Part shown: piece after piece, positions 23,704-32,469 of the stretch
Layout of the letters: each line of letters opens with the position of its first letter
Position numbering within the stretch: position 1 is the first letter of the stretch
NCBI GenBank assembly: GCA_025927765.1
Contig: JAICKU010000003.1
Span: 45,583-109,582, forward strand
DNA length: 64,000 nt
Source of the DNA: Burkholderiales bacterium
GTDB lineage: Bacteria; Pseudomonadota; Gammaproteobacteria; Burkholderiales; Casimicrobiaceae
Direction: 5' to 3'
Translations under genes and position numbers: made by a program
Notes under the pieces: generated by a model
Database searches by the model: none
The model's input: only the letters and a program-made list of their open reading frames with translations
Told to the model about the DNA's origin: nothing

Positions 23704-24690
23704 ATGTTGCGTCAAATGAAGGCTCTCGCGTGCGGCGCCATCGCGGCGTTGACGTTGCTGTGCGGCAGCGCCGCGGTCGCCGACACCAGTCCGGCGAAAC
23801 TGCGCATGGTGTTCTCGTCTTCGTCGGCGACCCTGGTGCTGCCGCTCTACGTCGGGCAGAAGAAGGGATGGCTCGACGTCGAGCCCACGTTCGTGGCGGG
23901 CGATGCGAACGCCGTGCGGGCGCTGCTGTCCGGCACCGCCGACGTCGCGATCGTCGGCGACTTCAACGTCTACGCTGCGATCGGTCAGGGCGCCAAGGTC
24001 AAGGCGATCAGTTCGTGGCAAAGCATCAACGACTACAACCTGATCGTCACCAACAAGATCGCGAGCCTGCAGGACCTGTCGGGAAAGGTGTTCGCGGGCA
24101 CGGGCCCCGGTGGGCCTCCCGAGGAATTCAGCAAGCTGCTGTTCAAGAAGCACGGCGTGAACGGCGTCCAGTACATCGCGGTATCGGGCGGTCACGCGAA
24201 CATCCTGCAGGCATTGATCGCCGGGCGCGCCGACGGCGGTCTCGTCAACACGCTCACGGCCGTGCAGGGCGTGAAGGGCGGCAAGGTCAAGGTGCTGACG
24301 CCGATGGCGCGCGAGTATCCCGAGCTCGGCTATTGCTACAACATCGTGCGCGAGGAGACGATCGCCGATCCTGCGCGGAAGGCGCAACTCGCCCAGTTCG
24401 TTCTCGGCGGCATCGAGGCGGTGCGCTTCATCGCCGATCATCCCGACGAGGCCGCGGCAATACTTAGAGAGCGCGTGCCCGACCTCGATCCGACCGTCGC
24501 GCGGGATGTGGTGCGCAAACTCAGCAAGGACGGCGTCTGGGGCGTCAACGGCGGCATCGAGTTGCCGGCCGTGGAGGCGACGCTCGACGTGTTCCGCAAG
24601 ACGGGCATGCTCAAGGGTGAAGTGACGGCGGCTCAGGTCGTCGATCCCGAGTTCGTGACCCCCGCGATTGCCAAGCTGGGGACGAAGTGA
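23704..24690 (+). CDS. ABC transporter binding protein (NMT1/TauA/SsuA family)
   Basis: 328-residue periplasmic binding protein. The signal peptide has MLRQMK, a hydrophobic stretch ALACGAIAALTLLCGSAA and cleavage near VADTS. The mature start KLRMVFSSSSATLVLPLYVG and the segment FVAGDANAVRALLSGTADVAI are characteristic of the nitrate/sulfonate/thiamine-precursor group. ATG 23704 is chosen since AGAGG lies seven bases before it; ATG 23698 is too close. Followed in one operon by ATPase and permease. Ligand unknown. Confidence 0.9.
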   Translation: MLRQMKALACGAIAALTLLCGSAAVADTSPAKLRMVFSSSSATLVLPLYVGQKKGWLDVEPTFVAGDANAVRALLSGTADVAIVGDFNVYAAIGQGAKVKAISSWQSINDYNLIVTNKIASLQDLSGKVFAGTGPGGPPEEFSKLLFKKHGVNGVQYIAVSGGHANILQALIAGRADGGLVNTLTAVQGVKGGKVKVLTPMAREYPELGYCYNIVREETIADPARKAQLAQFVLGGIEAVRFIADHPDEAAAILRERVPDLDPTVARDVVRKLSKDGVWGVNGGIELPAVEATLDVFRKTGMLKGEVTAAQVVDPEFVTPAIAKLGTK

Positions 24691-24691
24691 C

Positions 24692-25525
24692 GTGACGGCG
24701 GTCGCGACCGAAGGCGTACCGGTCCGCGCGGCGGCTCGCCGCCAGTCGATTCTGGAAATCGACCGGGTCACGAAGTTCTACACGAGTCGCGACGCGGGGT
24801 CGGCCGAGCCGAAGCGGATCACGGCGCTGTCGTCGATCACGGCGAGCGTGGGGCGCGGCGAGTTCATCGCGCTGCTCGGCCCGAGCGGGTGCGGCAAGAC
24901 CACGCTGTTGCGGATTGCCGCCGGGCTCACCGGCTGGGACGAAGGTTCGATCGCGATTGCCGGCGCGCGCGTGAACGGTCCGCGGAAGGACGCGTGCATG
25001 GTCTTCCAGCACTTCGGCCTTTTGCCGTGGCGCACGGTCCTGTCGAATGTCGTCTTCCCGCTCGAACTCGACGGCGTGCCGGCGCAGTCGCGGCGCGAGC
25101 AGGCGATGGACCTGTTGAAGCTCGTCGGGCTCGAGAAATACACCGAGCATTTTCCGCACGAGCTTTCGGGAGGCATGCAGCAGCGCGTCGGCATCGCGCG
25201 CGCACTGATGCGCAAGCCGCTGCTGTTGTTCATGGACGAGCCGTTCGGCGCGCTCGACGCGCAAACGCGCGAGCGGCTGCAGGAGGATTTCCTGAAGATC
25301 TGGTCGACGATCGGCACCACGGTGCTGTTCGTCACGCATAGCATCGACGAAGCCCTGGTGATGTCCGACCGCATATTCGTCTTCACGCCGAGCCCGGGAA
25401 GGATCAAGGCCATCGTGGAATCGCCGCTGGCCGGCGAGCGGATCGGCGGCGACCCGCGGGCGCACCCGGCCTACGGTCCTTCGCGCCACGAGTTGCGCGG
25501 GATGCTGAGTGGAAGCGAGCCATGA
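24692..25525 (+). CDS. ABC transporter ATPase (TauB/SsuB family)
   Basis: 277-residue ATPase. Walker A GPSGCGKTT is near residues 68-76, Q-loop FQHFGLLPWRTV, signature LSGGMQQRVGIARAL, Walker B LLLFMDEPFGALD and switch VTHSIDEAL. The central Trp in LPWRTV is typical of the nitrate/sulfonate type. GTG 24692 starts one base after the binding-protein stop. The N-terminal 27 residues before ILEIDRVTKFY are not part of the ATPase fold and may include an over-long start. The stop overlaps the permease start as ATGA. Confidence 0.93.
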   Translation: MTAVATEGVPVRAAARRQSILEIDRVTKFYTSRDAGSAEPKRITALSSITASVGRGEFIALLGPSGCGKTTLLRIAAGLTGWDEGSIAIAGARVNGPRKDACMVFQHFGLLPWRTVLSNVVFPLELDGVPAQSRREQAMDLLKLVGLEKYTEHFPHELSGGMQQRVGIARALMRKPLLLFMDEPFGALDAQTRERLQEDFLKIWSTIGTTVLFVTHSIDEALVMSDRIFVFTPSPGRIKAIVESPLAGERIGGDPRAHPAYGPSRHELRGMLSGSEP

Positions 25526-26355
25526 GCAACGGAGTCGTCGACGTCGCAGTGCGCCCGGTCGTGTCGAAGCCGGCATTCGGATCGCTGCGGTGGTGGCTCG
25601 ACCACCCGAATGCGGTGCGGACGCTTTCGGTGGCGGTGTTCCTCGCGCTGTGGGAATACTTCGGCCTCAAGGTCGACCCGCTGTTCCTGGCTGCGCCGAG
25701 CAAGATCGTCGAGGCCGCGATCGAAGTCACGAGAAGCGGCGAGCTGCTGCATGCGTTCCTCGCGACGTTCTATCCGTTCGCGATCGGCATGGCCATCACG
25801 ATCGTCGGCGGCATCCTCGTCGGTGTCGCGATGGCGCAATGGCCGCTTCTCGAATACATCCTCGATCCGTTCATCAACGCGCTCTATGCGATTCCTCGCA
25901 TCGCACTCGTTCCGCTGATCATGCTGTGGGCAGGCCTGGCCGTCGGGGGCAAGGTCGTCATCCTGGTGTCCATCGCCATTTTCCCCGTCATCATCAACAC
26001 GTTCTCCGGCATTCGCGACGTGCGCGGCTCGATGCTCGAGGTGGGACACGCGTATGGCGCCACGAAGGCACAGATCTTCTTCAAGATCGTGCTGCCTGCC
26101 GCCATCCCGTTCGTGATGACCGGAATTCGGCTTGCCGTCGGCATGGGAATCATCGGCATCATCGTCGGCGAATTCTTCACCGCCCAAACCGGCCTCGGCG
26201 GGATGATCGTCACCTATGCGAACGTGTTTGCGACCGCGAAGCTTTTCGTCCCGATCATCGTCATCGGCGTGATGGGCGTCGTGCTGACCGAGCTCGTGCA
26301 GTCGGTCGAGCGTCGCTTGTCGCGGTGGCGCGAACTCGAGCGCGATCGCGGGTGA
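25522..26355 (+). CDS. ABC transporter permease (TauC/SsuC family)
   Basis: 277-residue permease with about six hydrophobic helices. The binding-protein-dependent transport signature with the EAA loop is LEVGHAYGATKAQIFFKIVLP, preceded by LYAIPRIALVPLIMLWAGL, the classic aromatic-sulfonate/nitrate segment. ATG 25522 overlaps the ATPase stop. A dehydrogenase-like gene follows after 22 bp, suggesting that it is co-transcribed and acts on the imported compound. Confidence 0.93.
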   Translation: MSNGVVDVAVRPVVSKPAFGSLRWWLDHPNAVRTLSVAVFLALWEYFGLKVDPLFLAAPSKIVEAAIEVTRSGELLHAFLATFYPFAIGMAITIVGGILVGVAMAQWPLLEYILDPFINALYAIPRIALVPLIMLWAGLAVGGKVVILVSIAIFPVIINTFSGIRDVRGSMLEVGHAYGATKAQIFFKIVLPAAIPFVMTGIRLAVGMGIIGIIVGEFFTAQTGLGGMIVTYANVFATAKLFVPIIVIGVMGVVLTELVQSVERRLSRWRELERDRG

Positions 26356-26377
26356 GCGCGCGATCGACCCCGGCGTC

Positions 26378-27175
26378 ATGAAGCAACTGTTGTTGATCGG
26401 CTACGGTGCGATGGGCAGGACCGTCTGTCGCGAGCTCCAGTCGAATCCCCGGTCCCGGGTCGCGTTCATCCTCGAGACGCCGCAGCGGCGTGCAGCGGTG
26501 CAGCAGGACGTCGGCCCTTCGATCGACGTTTTGCAATCGCTCGACGAGCTTCGCGCGCTCCCCGATCTCGCGCTCGAATGCGCGGGCCAGGGCGCGGTCA
26601 CCACGCTCGTGCCGCAATTGCTCGCCAGGGGTGTCGACACGGTCGTCGCATCGGTGGGCGCGCTCGCGGAGGAAGGTCTGGCGGAACGACTCGAACGCGC
26701 GGCCGCGGCCGGCTCGTCGCAGGTCATCCTGGTCCCCGGGGCCATCGCGGGGATCGATGCGATCAGCGCCGCGCGGACGCGGCCGATCGACGTCGTCGAA
26801 TACACCGGGCGCAAGCCGCCGCGCGGCTGGATCGGCACGCCGGCCGAAGCGCGCCACGACCTGCAGGCGTTGCGCGAGGCCGCGGTCATTTTCGAAGGCA
26901 GCGCACGCGAGGCGGCGCGCCTCTATCCCAAAAATGCGAACGTCGCGGCGATGGTGGCGCTGGCGGGGATCGGCATGGAGCGTACGCACGTGACGTTGAT
27001 CGCCGACCCCGGCGTACGGCGCAACACCCACGCCATTCGCGTCGCCGGCGAGTTCGGTGAAATGGAGCTTCGCATCGCCAACGATCCGCTGCCCGACAAT
27101 CCGAAGACGTCGGCGCTCGCCGCCTTTTCGATCGTGAGAGCGATCAACAACAGGTTCGACCCGATCGTGATTTGA
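26378..27175 (+). CDS. L-aspartate dehydrogenase-like protein (NadX family)
   Basis: 265-residue NAD(P)-dependent enzyme. The Rossmann motif is LLIGYGAMGRTVCREL (residues 4-19), followed by DLALECAGQGAV; the DUF108 catalytic domain carries GALAEEGLAERL, VPGAIAGIDAI and YPKNANVAAMVALAGIG near the C-terminal half. AspDH interconverts L-aspartate and oxaloacetate/iminoaspartate with ammonia. Position directly behind an importer in a catabolic cluster, rather than beside nadA/nadC, argues for a catabolic amine/imine step rather than NAD synthesis. No extension or truncation; the usual length is about 265. Confidence 0.85.
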   Translation: MKQLLLIGYGAMGRTVCRELQSNPRSRVAFILETPQRRAAVQQDVGPSIDVLQSLDELRALPDLALECAGQGAVTTLVPQLLARGVDTVVASVGALAEEGLAERLERAAAAGSSQVILVPGAIAGIDAISAARTRPIDVVEYTGRKPPRGWIGTPAEARHDLQALREAAVIFEGSAREAARLYPKNANVAAMVALAGIGMERTHVTLIADPGVRRNTHAIRVAGEFGEMELRIANDPLPDNPKTSALAAFSIVRAINNRFDPIVI

Positions 27176-27207
27176 GCGTGCATCGCGACGCGCTCCCCGC
27201 CGACGCT

Positions 27208-27213
27208 TAGAAT
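27208..27213 (+). promoter_or_regulatory. Candidate -10 element for the MBL-like gene
   Basis: TAGAAT at 27208-27213 lies 25 bp before the start codon, with only GCGACG at the -35 position (27185-27190). GGAGG follows before the ATG. The match is partial, so transcription could equally continue from the upstream operon. Confidence 0.35.
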
Positions 27214-27237
27214 GAAGAGCGACGCACGGAGGCAGCG

Positions 27238-27840
27238 ATGAACGAAGTTCTTCCCGACATCCTCGGCTGGTCGCGGCTTTCGCCGCCGCACGGCTACGAT
27301 TTCAACGGTTACCTCGTCCGCGACTCCGCGGGCAATCTCTGCATCGATCCGGTCCAGCCGGACGAGGCCTCGCTCGACCAGCTCGCGCGTCTCGGCGTCG
27401 CGAAGATCCTGCTTACCAACCGCAACCATTCGCGCGCCGCGAACCAGGTTCGGGAGCGGACCGGCGCGCAGGTGCTCATGCATCCCGACGATGCCGAGCA
27501 TGCGCGCGGCCAGGGCACGACGATCGATGCACCGCTGGTGCCCGGCGAGCGGATCGGACCGCTCGTCGTGATCGGCGCGCCCGGCAAATCGCCGGGGGAG
27601 GTCGCGCTGCATTGGCCATCACGGCGGATCCTGTTCGTCGGCGACGTCGTCATCGGCAATCCGCCCGGTCGCTGCTCGTTGCTGCGCGAGCAGGTGATGG
27701 ACGATCCTGCACGGTTGCGCCGCAGCGTGATCGAACTGGCGAAGCTCGACTTCGACACGTTGCTCGTCGGGGACGGCACGCCGATTCTCGGAGAGGCGAA
27801 AGCGCGGCTGCTGGAGCTCGTGCAAACGTTCGGGCCGTAG
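27238..27840 (+). CDS. Metallo-beta-lactamase-fold protein lacking the zinc motif
   Basis: 200 residues. The N-terminal HGYDFNGYLVRDSAGNLCIDPV and later ILFVGDVVIG are the usual strands of a metallo-beta-lactamase-fold hydrolase. Where the HxHxDH motif should follow ILLT, the sequence is NRNHSRAANQV, so only one His remains. The Asp in FVGDVVI and a late GDGTPILG are kept. Strong GGAGG before ATG 27238 shows that it is translated. It may be a non-zinc family member, perhaps binding a ligand or acting by another mechanism; no named function can be given. Confidence 0.7.
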   Translation: MNEVLPDILGWSRLSPPHGYDFNGYLVRDSAGNLCIDPVQPDEASLDQLARLGVAKILLTNRNHSRAANQVRERTGAQVLMHPDDAEHARGQGTTIDAPLVPGERIGPLVVIGAPGKSPGEVALHWPSRRILFVGDVVIGNPPGRCSLLREQVMDDPARLRRSVIELAKLDFDTLLVGDGTPILGEAKARLLELVQTFGP

Positions 27841-27893
27841 CGCCGCGGCGGCGAATCGTCTGGTTTCGCGATCGCCGCGGCAACCGTACGACG

Positions 27894-28925
27894 ATGCGCC
27901 GGCTACTCGAACCGCAGCTCACCAATCCGGCCTTCGGCGACCCCGGGCTCTACGTCGATTTCCGCGACGAGCGGCGCGCCCTGCTGTTCGACGTCGGCGA
28001 CATCGACTCGCTGCCGCCGCGCAAGCTCATGCGGCTGTCGCACGTGTTCGTCACCCACGCGCACATGGATCACTTCGCGGGCTTCGACCACCTGCTCGCG
28101 GTGATCCTCGGACGCAAGCCGCACCTGACACTCGTCGGCGGGCCCGATTTCATCGCGCACGTCGAGCACAAGCTGCGCGCCTACACCTGGAACGTCGTGT
28201 ACCGCTACGACGAGCTCGTACTCGACGTCCACGAAATCGGCGTCGACGGACGCGGGCAGTCGGCCCGCTTCTCGTCGCGCACGAATTTCGTACGCGAATC
28301 GACGACGTCGTTCGCGCTCGACAGCGACGTCGTCCATGACGAAGCGACGTTTCGCGTCCGTGCACGCTTCGTCGATCACGACATTCCGTGCCTGTCGTAT
28401 GCCATCGAGGAGAAGGCGCACGTGAACGTCGCGAAGGATCGCGTCGAAGCGCTGGGCGTGGCGACCGGTGCGTGGTTGCGCGACCTCAAGCACGCGGTGC
28501 TGTCCGGCGCGCCGGATGACTCGCCCATCGCGCTCGCATGGCGCGATCGCGACGGCGACCACGCGATGACGCGAAGCGTCGGCGAACTGCGGCACCTGAT
28601 CCTCGATGTCGTCCAGGGACAGAAGATCGGCTACGCGACCGACCTGCGCCATACGGAAGCGAACGTGCGCACGCTCGCCGAGCTCTTCGCCGGGGCGGAC
28701 GTGCTGTTCATCGAGTGCGTGTTCCTCGACGAGGACGCGGAGCACGGCGCACGCAAGAACCACCTGACGGCCGGGCAGGCGGGACACATCGCGCGCCTGG
28801 CAGGCGCGAAGACCGTGCGGCCGTTCCACTTCTCGCCGCGATATGAAGGCCGGGAGGCGGAGCTCGTCGCCGAGTTGGAGTCGGCATGGCAGGGCGATCA
28901 GAGTCTGATCGTCATTACCCCTTGA
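27894..28925 (+). CDS. Metallo-beta-lactamase-fold hydrolase (ribonuclease Z-like)
   Basis: 343-residue hydrolase of the RNase Z/arylsulfatase-like branch. The complete zinc motif is VTHAHMDHFAGFDHLL near residue 52, a second metal-site Asp is probably in KIGYATDLRHTE, and the final ligand is in RPFHFSPRYEG. It lacks the long exosite arm of true tRNase Z, and the insert between about residues 85 and 170 is unlike it. ATG 27894 begins MRRLLEPQLTNPAFGDPGLYV. Ends 11 bp inside the convergent TRAP permease gene. Substrate unknown. Confidence 0.82.
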   Translation: MRRLLEPQLTNPAFGDPGLYVDFRDERRALLFDVGDIDSLPPRKLMRLSHVFVTHAHMDHFAGFDHLLAVILGRKPHLTLVGGPDFIAHVEHKLRAYTWNVVYRYDELVLDVHEIGVDGRGQSARFSSRTNFVRESTTSFALDSDVVHDEATFRVRARFVDHDIPCLSYAIEEKAHVNVAKDRVEALGVATGAWLRDLKHAVLSGAPDDSPIALAWRDRDGDHAMTRSVGELRHLILDVVQGQKIGYATDLRHTEANVRTLAELFAGADVLFIECVFLDEDAEHGARKNHLTAGQAGHIARLAGAKTVRPFHFSPRYEGREAELVAELESAWQGDQSLIVITP

Positions 28926-30825
28926 CGCTTACCCGAGCGCGCGCCGTGTTGAACAGGTACAGGCCGCCGATGACGGCGAGGCCGACGAGATCGCTGATGT
29001 AGCCGGGCTTGATCAGCAGCAGCGCGGCGACGATCAGCAGCGCGCGCTCCCACGGCTTGCAAGGATTGCGCAGGTGCCCGATCAGGCCGCCGGCGAGGCA
29101 CACGACGCCGAGGATCGCCGACAGGATCGACGTCGCGATCGTCATCCAGTCGCCGATCATCAGCAGCGACGGCTCGTAGACGAACATGAACGGCACGATG
29201 TACGCGGGGGCCGCGACGCGTACCGCTTCCCATCCCGCCCGCCACAGGTCGGTCTTGGCGAGGCCGGCGGCGGCGAACACCGCGAGCGCCACGGGCGGCG
29301 TGATCGCCGACAGGATCGCGAAGTAGAACGCGAACATGTGCGCGGCGGGCGTGGTCGCGCCGAGCTTGATGATCGCCGGCACGAGCAGCGACACCATCAC
29401 GATGTACGACGGCGTCGTGGGCATGCCCATGCCTAGCACGATGCCCGCGATCGCCGTGAGTGCGAGTGCGAGGATCAGCGAGTTGTGCGCGAGCAACACG
29501 ACGAACTGCGTGAACACGATGCCCAGGCCCGTGATCGTGACGACGCCGATCACGATGCCCGCGCATGCGCAGGCCATCGCGACGGCCAGCGTGTTCTTCG
29601 CGCCGTCGACGAGCGCTTCGAACACGTTGCGCACGCCGATCCCCTTGCGCGTCGCGCCGCGCACCAGCGCCATCGGGATGCACGACAGCGCGCCGGCGAG
29701 CGCGCACAGCGGCGCCGAGTAGCCGAGCATCAGCCCGAACAGCACGACGAAGATCGGGACGAACAGGTTGCCGCGCTCGATCAGGACGCGCGACAGCCGC
29801 GGCAACTCGCTGCGCGGCACACCGCGTAGCCCGTGCTTCAACGCCTCGAAATGCACGGCGCAGAACACTGCGATGTAGTAGAGGAGCGACGGGATGATCG
29901 CCCACATTGCCACCTGCGCGTACGGCACCGCGAGGAACTCGGCCATCACGAACGCGGCCGCGCCCATGATCGGCGGCATCAATTGGCCACCCGTCGACGC
30001 GACCGCTTCGACCGCCGCGGCGAACGGCGGCCGGAAACCCGTGCGCTTCATCAGCGGAATCGTGATCGGCCCGTCGACCATCACGTTGGCGACGGCGCTG
30101 CCCGACACCGTACCGAACAGGCTCGACGAGATCACCGAGACCTTGCCCGGGCCGCCTGCCTGGTGGCCCGTGATCGACAGGGCGAAATCCATGAACAGCT
30201 GCCCGGTGCCGCTCTTCTCCATGAACGCGCCGAACAGCACGAACAGCATCACGTAGCTCGCCGATACGCCGAGTGTCGAACCGAAGATGCCTTCGGTCGA
30301 AAGATAGAGCTGCTCGAGCAGCATCGGCAGGCTTACGTGCGTGAACGCGAGCGCGTACGCGAGGAACGCGATGGCGGTGAGCGGCAGCGCCAGCCCGATC
30401 ACGCGGCGCGTCGCCTCGAGCACGACGACGATCGCGATCACGGCGTACGCGCGGTCGGCGACGGTCAGGTCGTCGATGTAGATGATGCGATTGATGAAAT
30501 AGTCGTAGTTGAGAAAGATGTGGAGCACGAAGCCGAAGCCCGCGGCGAGGAGCAGCGCGTCGAGCAGCCGCCACGCCGGGTGGCCGGGCCGCGTCGGGTA
30601 CAGCAGGAAGACGAGCGTCAGTGCGAACAGCAGATGCGTGCCGCGGAAGATGATCGCTTCGGGCGGACCGAATGCGGCGACGTACATGTGGTACAGCGAC
30701 ATCGCCACCGCGACGAGGTTGACGACGATGCGCAACACCCGACTCGCCGGCGCGGTGGCCGGCATCTCGTCGGTGACGACGGCCACGGGCGCCCGGGCTA
30801 CGTCCGCGGATGAAGCTTTCGGCAT
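28915..30825 (-). CDS. TRAP transporter fused permease (4TM/12TM, TAXI type)
   Basis: About 636-residue membrane protein in which the small and large TRAP permeases are fused, as usual for TAXI systems. Hydrophobic segments run from about residue 30 to the end, with the DctM-like core FGTVSGSAVANVMVDGPITI, STGGQLMPPIMGAAAFVMAEF and GMGMPTTPSYIVMVSLLVPA, ILSAITPPVALAVFAAAG. Start is ATG 30825 or GTG 30843; neither has a good ribosome binding site. The binding protein is the next gene upstream (55 bp), so the two form one operon. Confidence 0.93.
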   Translation of the reverse strand: MPKASSADVARAPVAVVTDEMPATAPASRVLRIVVNLVAVAMSLYHMYVAAFGPPEAIIFRGTHLLFALTLVFLLYPTRPGHPAWRLLDALLLAAGFGFVLHIFLNYDYFINRIIYIDDLTVADRAYAVIAIVVVLEATRRVIGLALPLTAIAFLAYALAFTHVSLPMLLEQLYLSTEGIFGSTLGVSASYVMLFVLFGAFMEKSGTGQLFMDFALSITGHQAGGPGKVSVISSSLFGTVSGSAVANVMVDGPITIPLMKRTGFRPPFAAAVEAVASTGGQLMPPIMGAAAFVMAEFLAVPYAQVAMWAIIPSLLYYIAVFCAVHFEALKHGLRGVPRSELPRLSRVLIERGNLFVPIFVVLFGLMLGYSAPLCALAGALSCIPMALVRGATRKGIGVRNVFEALVDGAKNTLAVAMACACAGIVIGVVTITGLGIVFTQFVVLLAHNSLILALALTAIAGIVLGMGMPTTPSYIVMVSLLVPAIIKLGATTPAAHMFAFYFAILSAITPPVALAVFAAAGLAKTDLWRAGWEAVRVAAPAYIVPFMFVYEPSLLMIGDWMTIATSILSAILGVVCLAGGLIGHLRNPCKPWERALLIVAALLLIKPGYISDLVGLAVIGGLYLFNTARARVSVKG

Positions 30826-30880
30826 GGAGGCGGGCGGTGGCACACGAGGCGGCGCATCGCCACCCCGAGTGCGTCGTTCG

Positions 30881-31825
30881 CTACAGCGCGCCGACTTCCT
30901 TGTAGTACTTGAGCGCGCCCTTGTGGAACGGCACGCCGATGTCGACGGCCATGTCCTTCGCAGTCAGCCCGTGGATGGGCTTGACGACCGCGGCCATGTC
31001 GTCGATGTGGGTCGCCATCGCCTTCGTCATTTCGTAGACGGTTTTCTCCGGCAGGTCGCAGCGCGCGACGATGTGCGTCGAGTAGCCGATCGCCGCGACG
31101 TCCCTGTCCTGCTTCGGATACGTGCCGGCCTTGATGTGCATCTTCACGTAGCCGGGATTCATCTTGTGCAGGTCGGTCATCGTCTTGTCGTCGACGGGCA
31201 CGAGATCGATGTCGCGCGCGCTCGCGAGATCCATCACCGCCGACGCCGGCGACGTGGTGCCGAGCGTGAACACCTGCGCATGGCCGTCCTTCATCATGCC
31301 CACCGCGTCGGTGTACGCCGCCTGGTAGTTGGTCTTCGACAGCGACGCGTAGCTCATGCCGTTCAGCTTCAGCACGAGCCCGGTGAGGATTTCACCGGTG
31401 TTGCCCTTGGGCTGTGTCACGAGCGACTTGCCCTTGAGATCGGCAAACGACTTCACGTTCGCGTCCTTCAGCGCGACGACCTGGAAGTATTGCGGGTAGA
31501 GGTTCGCGACCTGGCACACGTGCGTGGTCTTGGCGGGATATGGCGCGCGCCCTTCGATCCCGTCGACGGTCGTCGCCGAATTGGCGAAGCCCACCTGCGC
31601 CTTGTTCTCCTCGACGCCGCGCACGTTCGCGATGCCCGCGCCCGGCGTCTCCTGGATCGACAGGCCCGGGACCGCCTTCTCCCACAGGTTCTTCAACGCG
31701 CCGCCCAGCGGGATCCACGACCCACCCTGCGGCCCGGTCATGAACGTGATCTGCTCGGCGTGCGCGGGCGCGGCGAGCACCGCCGCGCACGCGAGTGCAA
31801 CGGCACCTGCGATTGCGTTTCGCAT
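30881..31825 (-). CDS. TAXI-family TRAP solute-binding protein
   Basis: 314-residue periplasmic protein. The signal peptide MRNAIAGAVALACAAVLAAPAHA is cut before EQITFMTG; GPQGGSWIPLGGALKNLWEK and ETPGAGIANVRGVEENKAQVGFANS are the TAXI signature region. ATG 31825 has an excellent AAGGAGGAG before it; the open frame to 31921 is only upstream sequence. TAXI systems import C4/C5 dicarboxylates such as glutamate in the few characterised cases, so the ligand here is open. Confidence 0.93.
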   Translation of the reverse strand: MRNAIAGAVALACAAVLAAPAHAEQITFMTGPQGGSWIPLGGALKNLWEKAVPGLSIQETPGAGIANVRGVEENKAQVGFANSATTVDGIEGRAPYPAKTTHVCQVANLYPQYFQVVALKDANVKSFADLKGKSLVTQPKGNTGEILTGLVLKLNGMSYASLSKTNYQAAYTDAVGMMKDGHAQVFTLGTTSPASAVMDLASARDIDLVPVDDKTMTDLHKMNPGYVKMHIKAGTYPKQDRDVAAIGYSTHIVARCDLPEKTVYEMTKAMATHIDDMAAVVKPIHGLTAKDMAVDIGVPFHKGALKYYKEVGAL

Positions 31826-31949
31826 CTGTCTCCTCCTTCGTCTCGCGCCGTGCCCCTGATGGGAACTTGTTGCGGTGGCGCAGGCGCTGGCATTCTGGGC
31901 CGCGCGCCGCGACGCGGTCAAGCCGACCGTTGCAACGATCGACGGGTGG

Positions 31950-32360
31950 CTATTTCACGAGCGTGACGGGCACCTCGGCGAGGCTCACGACCTGGCGCGC
32001 GACCGAACCCAGCAATTCGCCGGTGGATCCCATGCCGCGCGTGCCCATCACGATGACGTCGCAGTTGACCGCCTTCGCGCATTCGACGATCGTCGAGCCG
32101 ACGTAGCCCGCGCGCTCCTCGACGTCGTAGGGCACGCCCGCTTGCGCAAGCAGGGCCTTCGCCTCGGCGAGCGCATCGTCGGGCGATGCAAAGCGCGTTG
32201 CCGCATTCGCGTCCACGCGCGCGTCGGGCACGTCGTCCTCGACGCGGACGTGCAGCAGCGTCACGCCGACGGGCGCGAGCCGCAGGTACAGCGCGATCAC
32301 CATGCGAACGGCATGCGTCGACGATACCGAACCGTCGACGGGCAGCAGGACGTGAACCAT
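31950..32360 (-). CDS. Universal stress protein (UspA family)
   Basis: 136-residue single-domain stress protein. VHVLLPVDGSVSSTHAVRMVI is the first strand and helix; the ATP-binding motif G-x2-G-x9-G-S is in MGTRGMGSTGELLGSVARQVV (about residues 107-127), so it is probably the nucleotide-binding type. ATG 32360 has AAGGAG upstream. Divergent from the GH15 gene across 109 bp. Confidence 0.93.
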   Translation of the reverse strand: MVHVLLPVDGSVSSTHAVRMVIALYLRLAPVGVTLLHVRVEDDVPDARVDANAATRFASPDDALAEAKALLAQAGVPYDVEERAGYVGSTIVECAKAVNCDVIVMGTRGMGSTGELLGSVARQVVSLAEVPVTLVK

Positions 32361-32469
32361 GAGGCTCCTTTCGCGGGTCAACGCATCGTATCCGCCCGTC
32401 GGCGATGACGCGAGCCGAGAAGGCGGGCGATGGCACAATCCTCTGACCGCGATTGCGACGGAAGATGCA

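Noticed and set aside
31912..31930. GCGGTCAAGCCGACCG as another TetR operator
   Set aside because: Only one half-site matches and the N6 spacing is absent.
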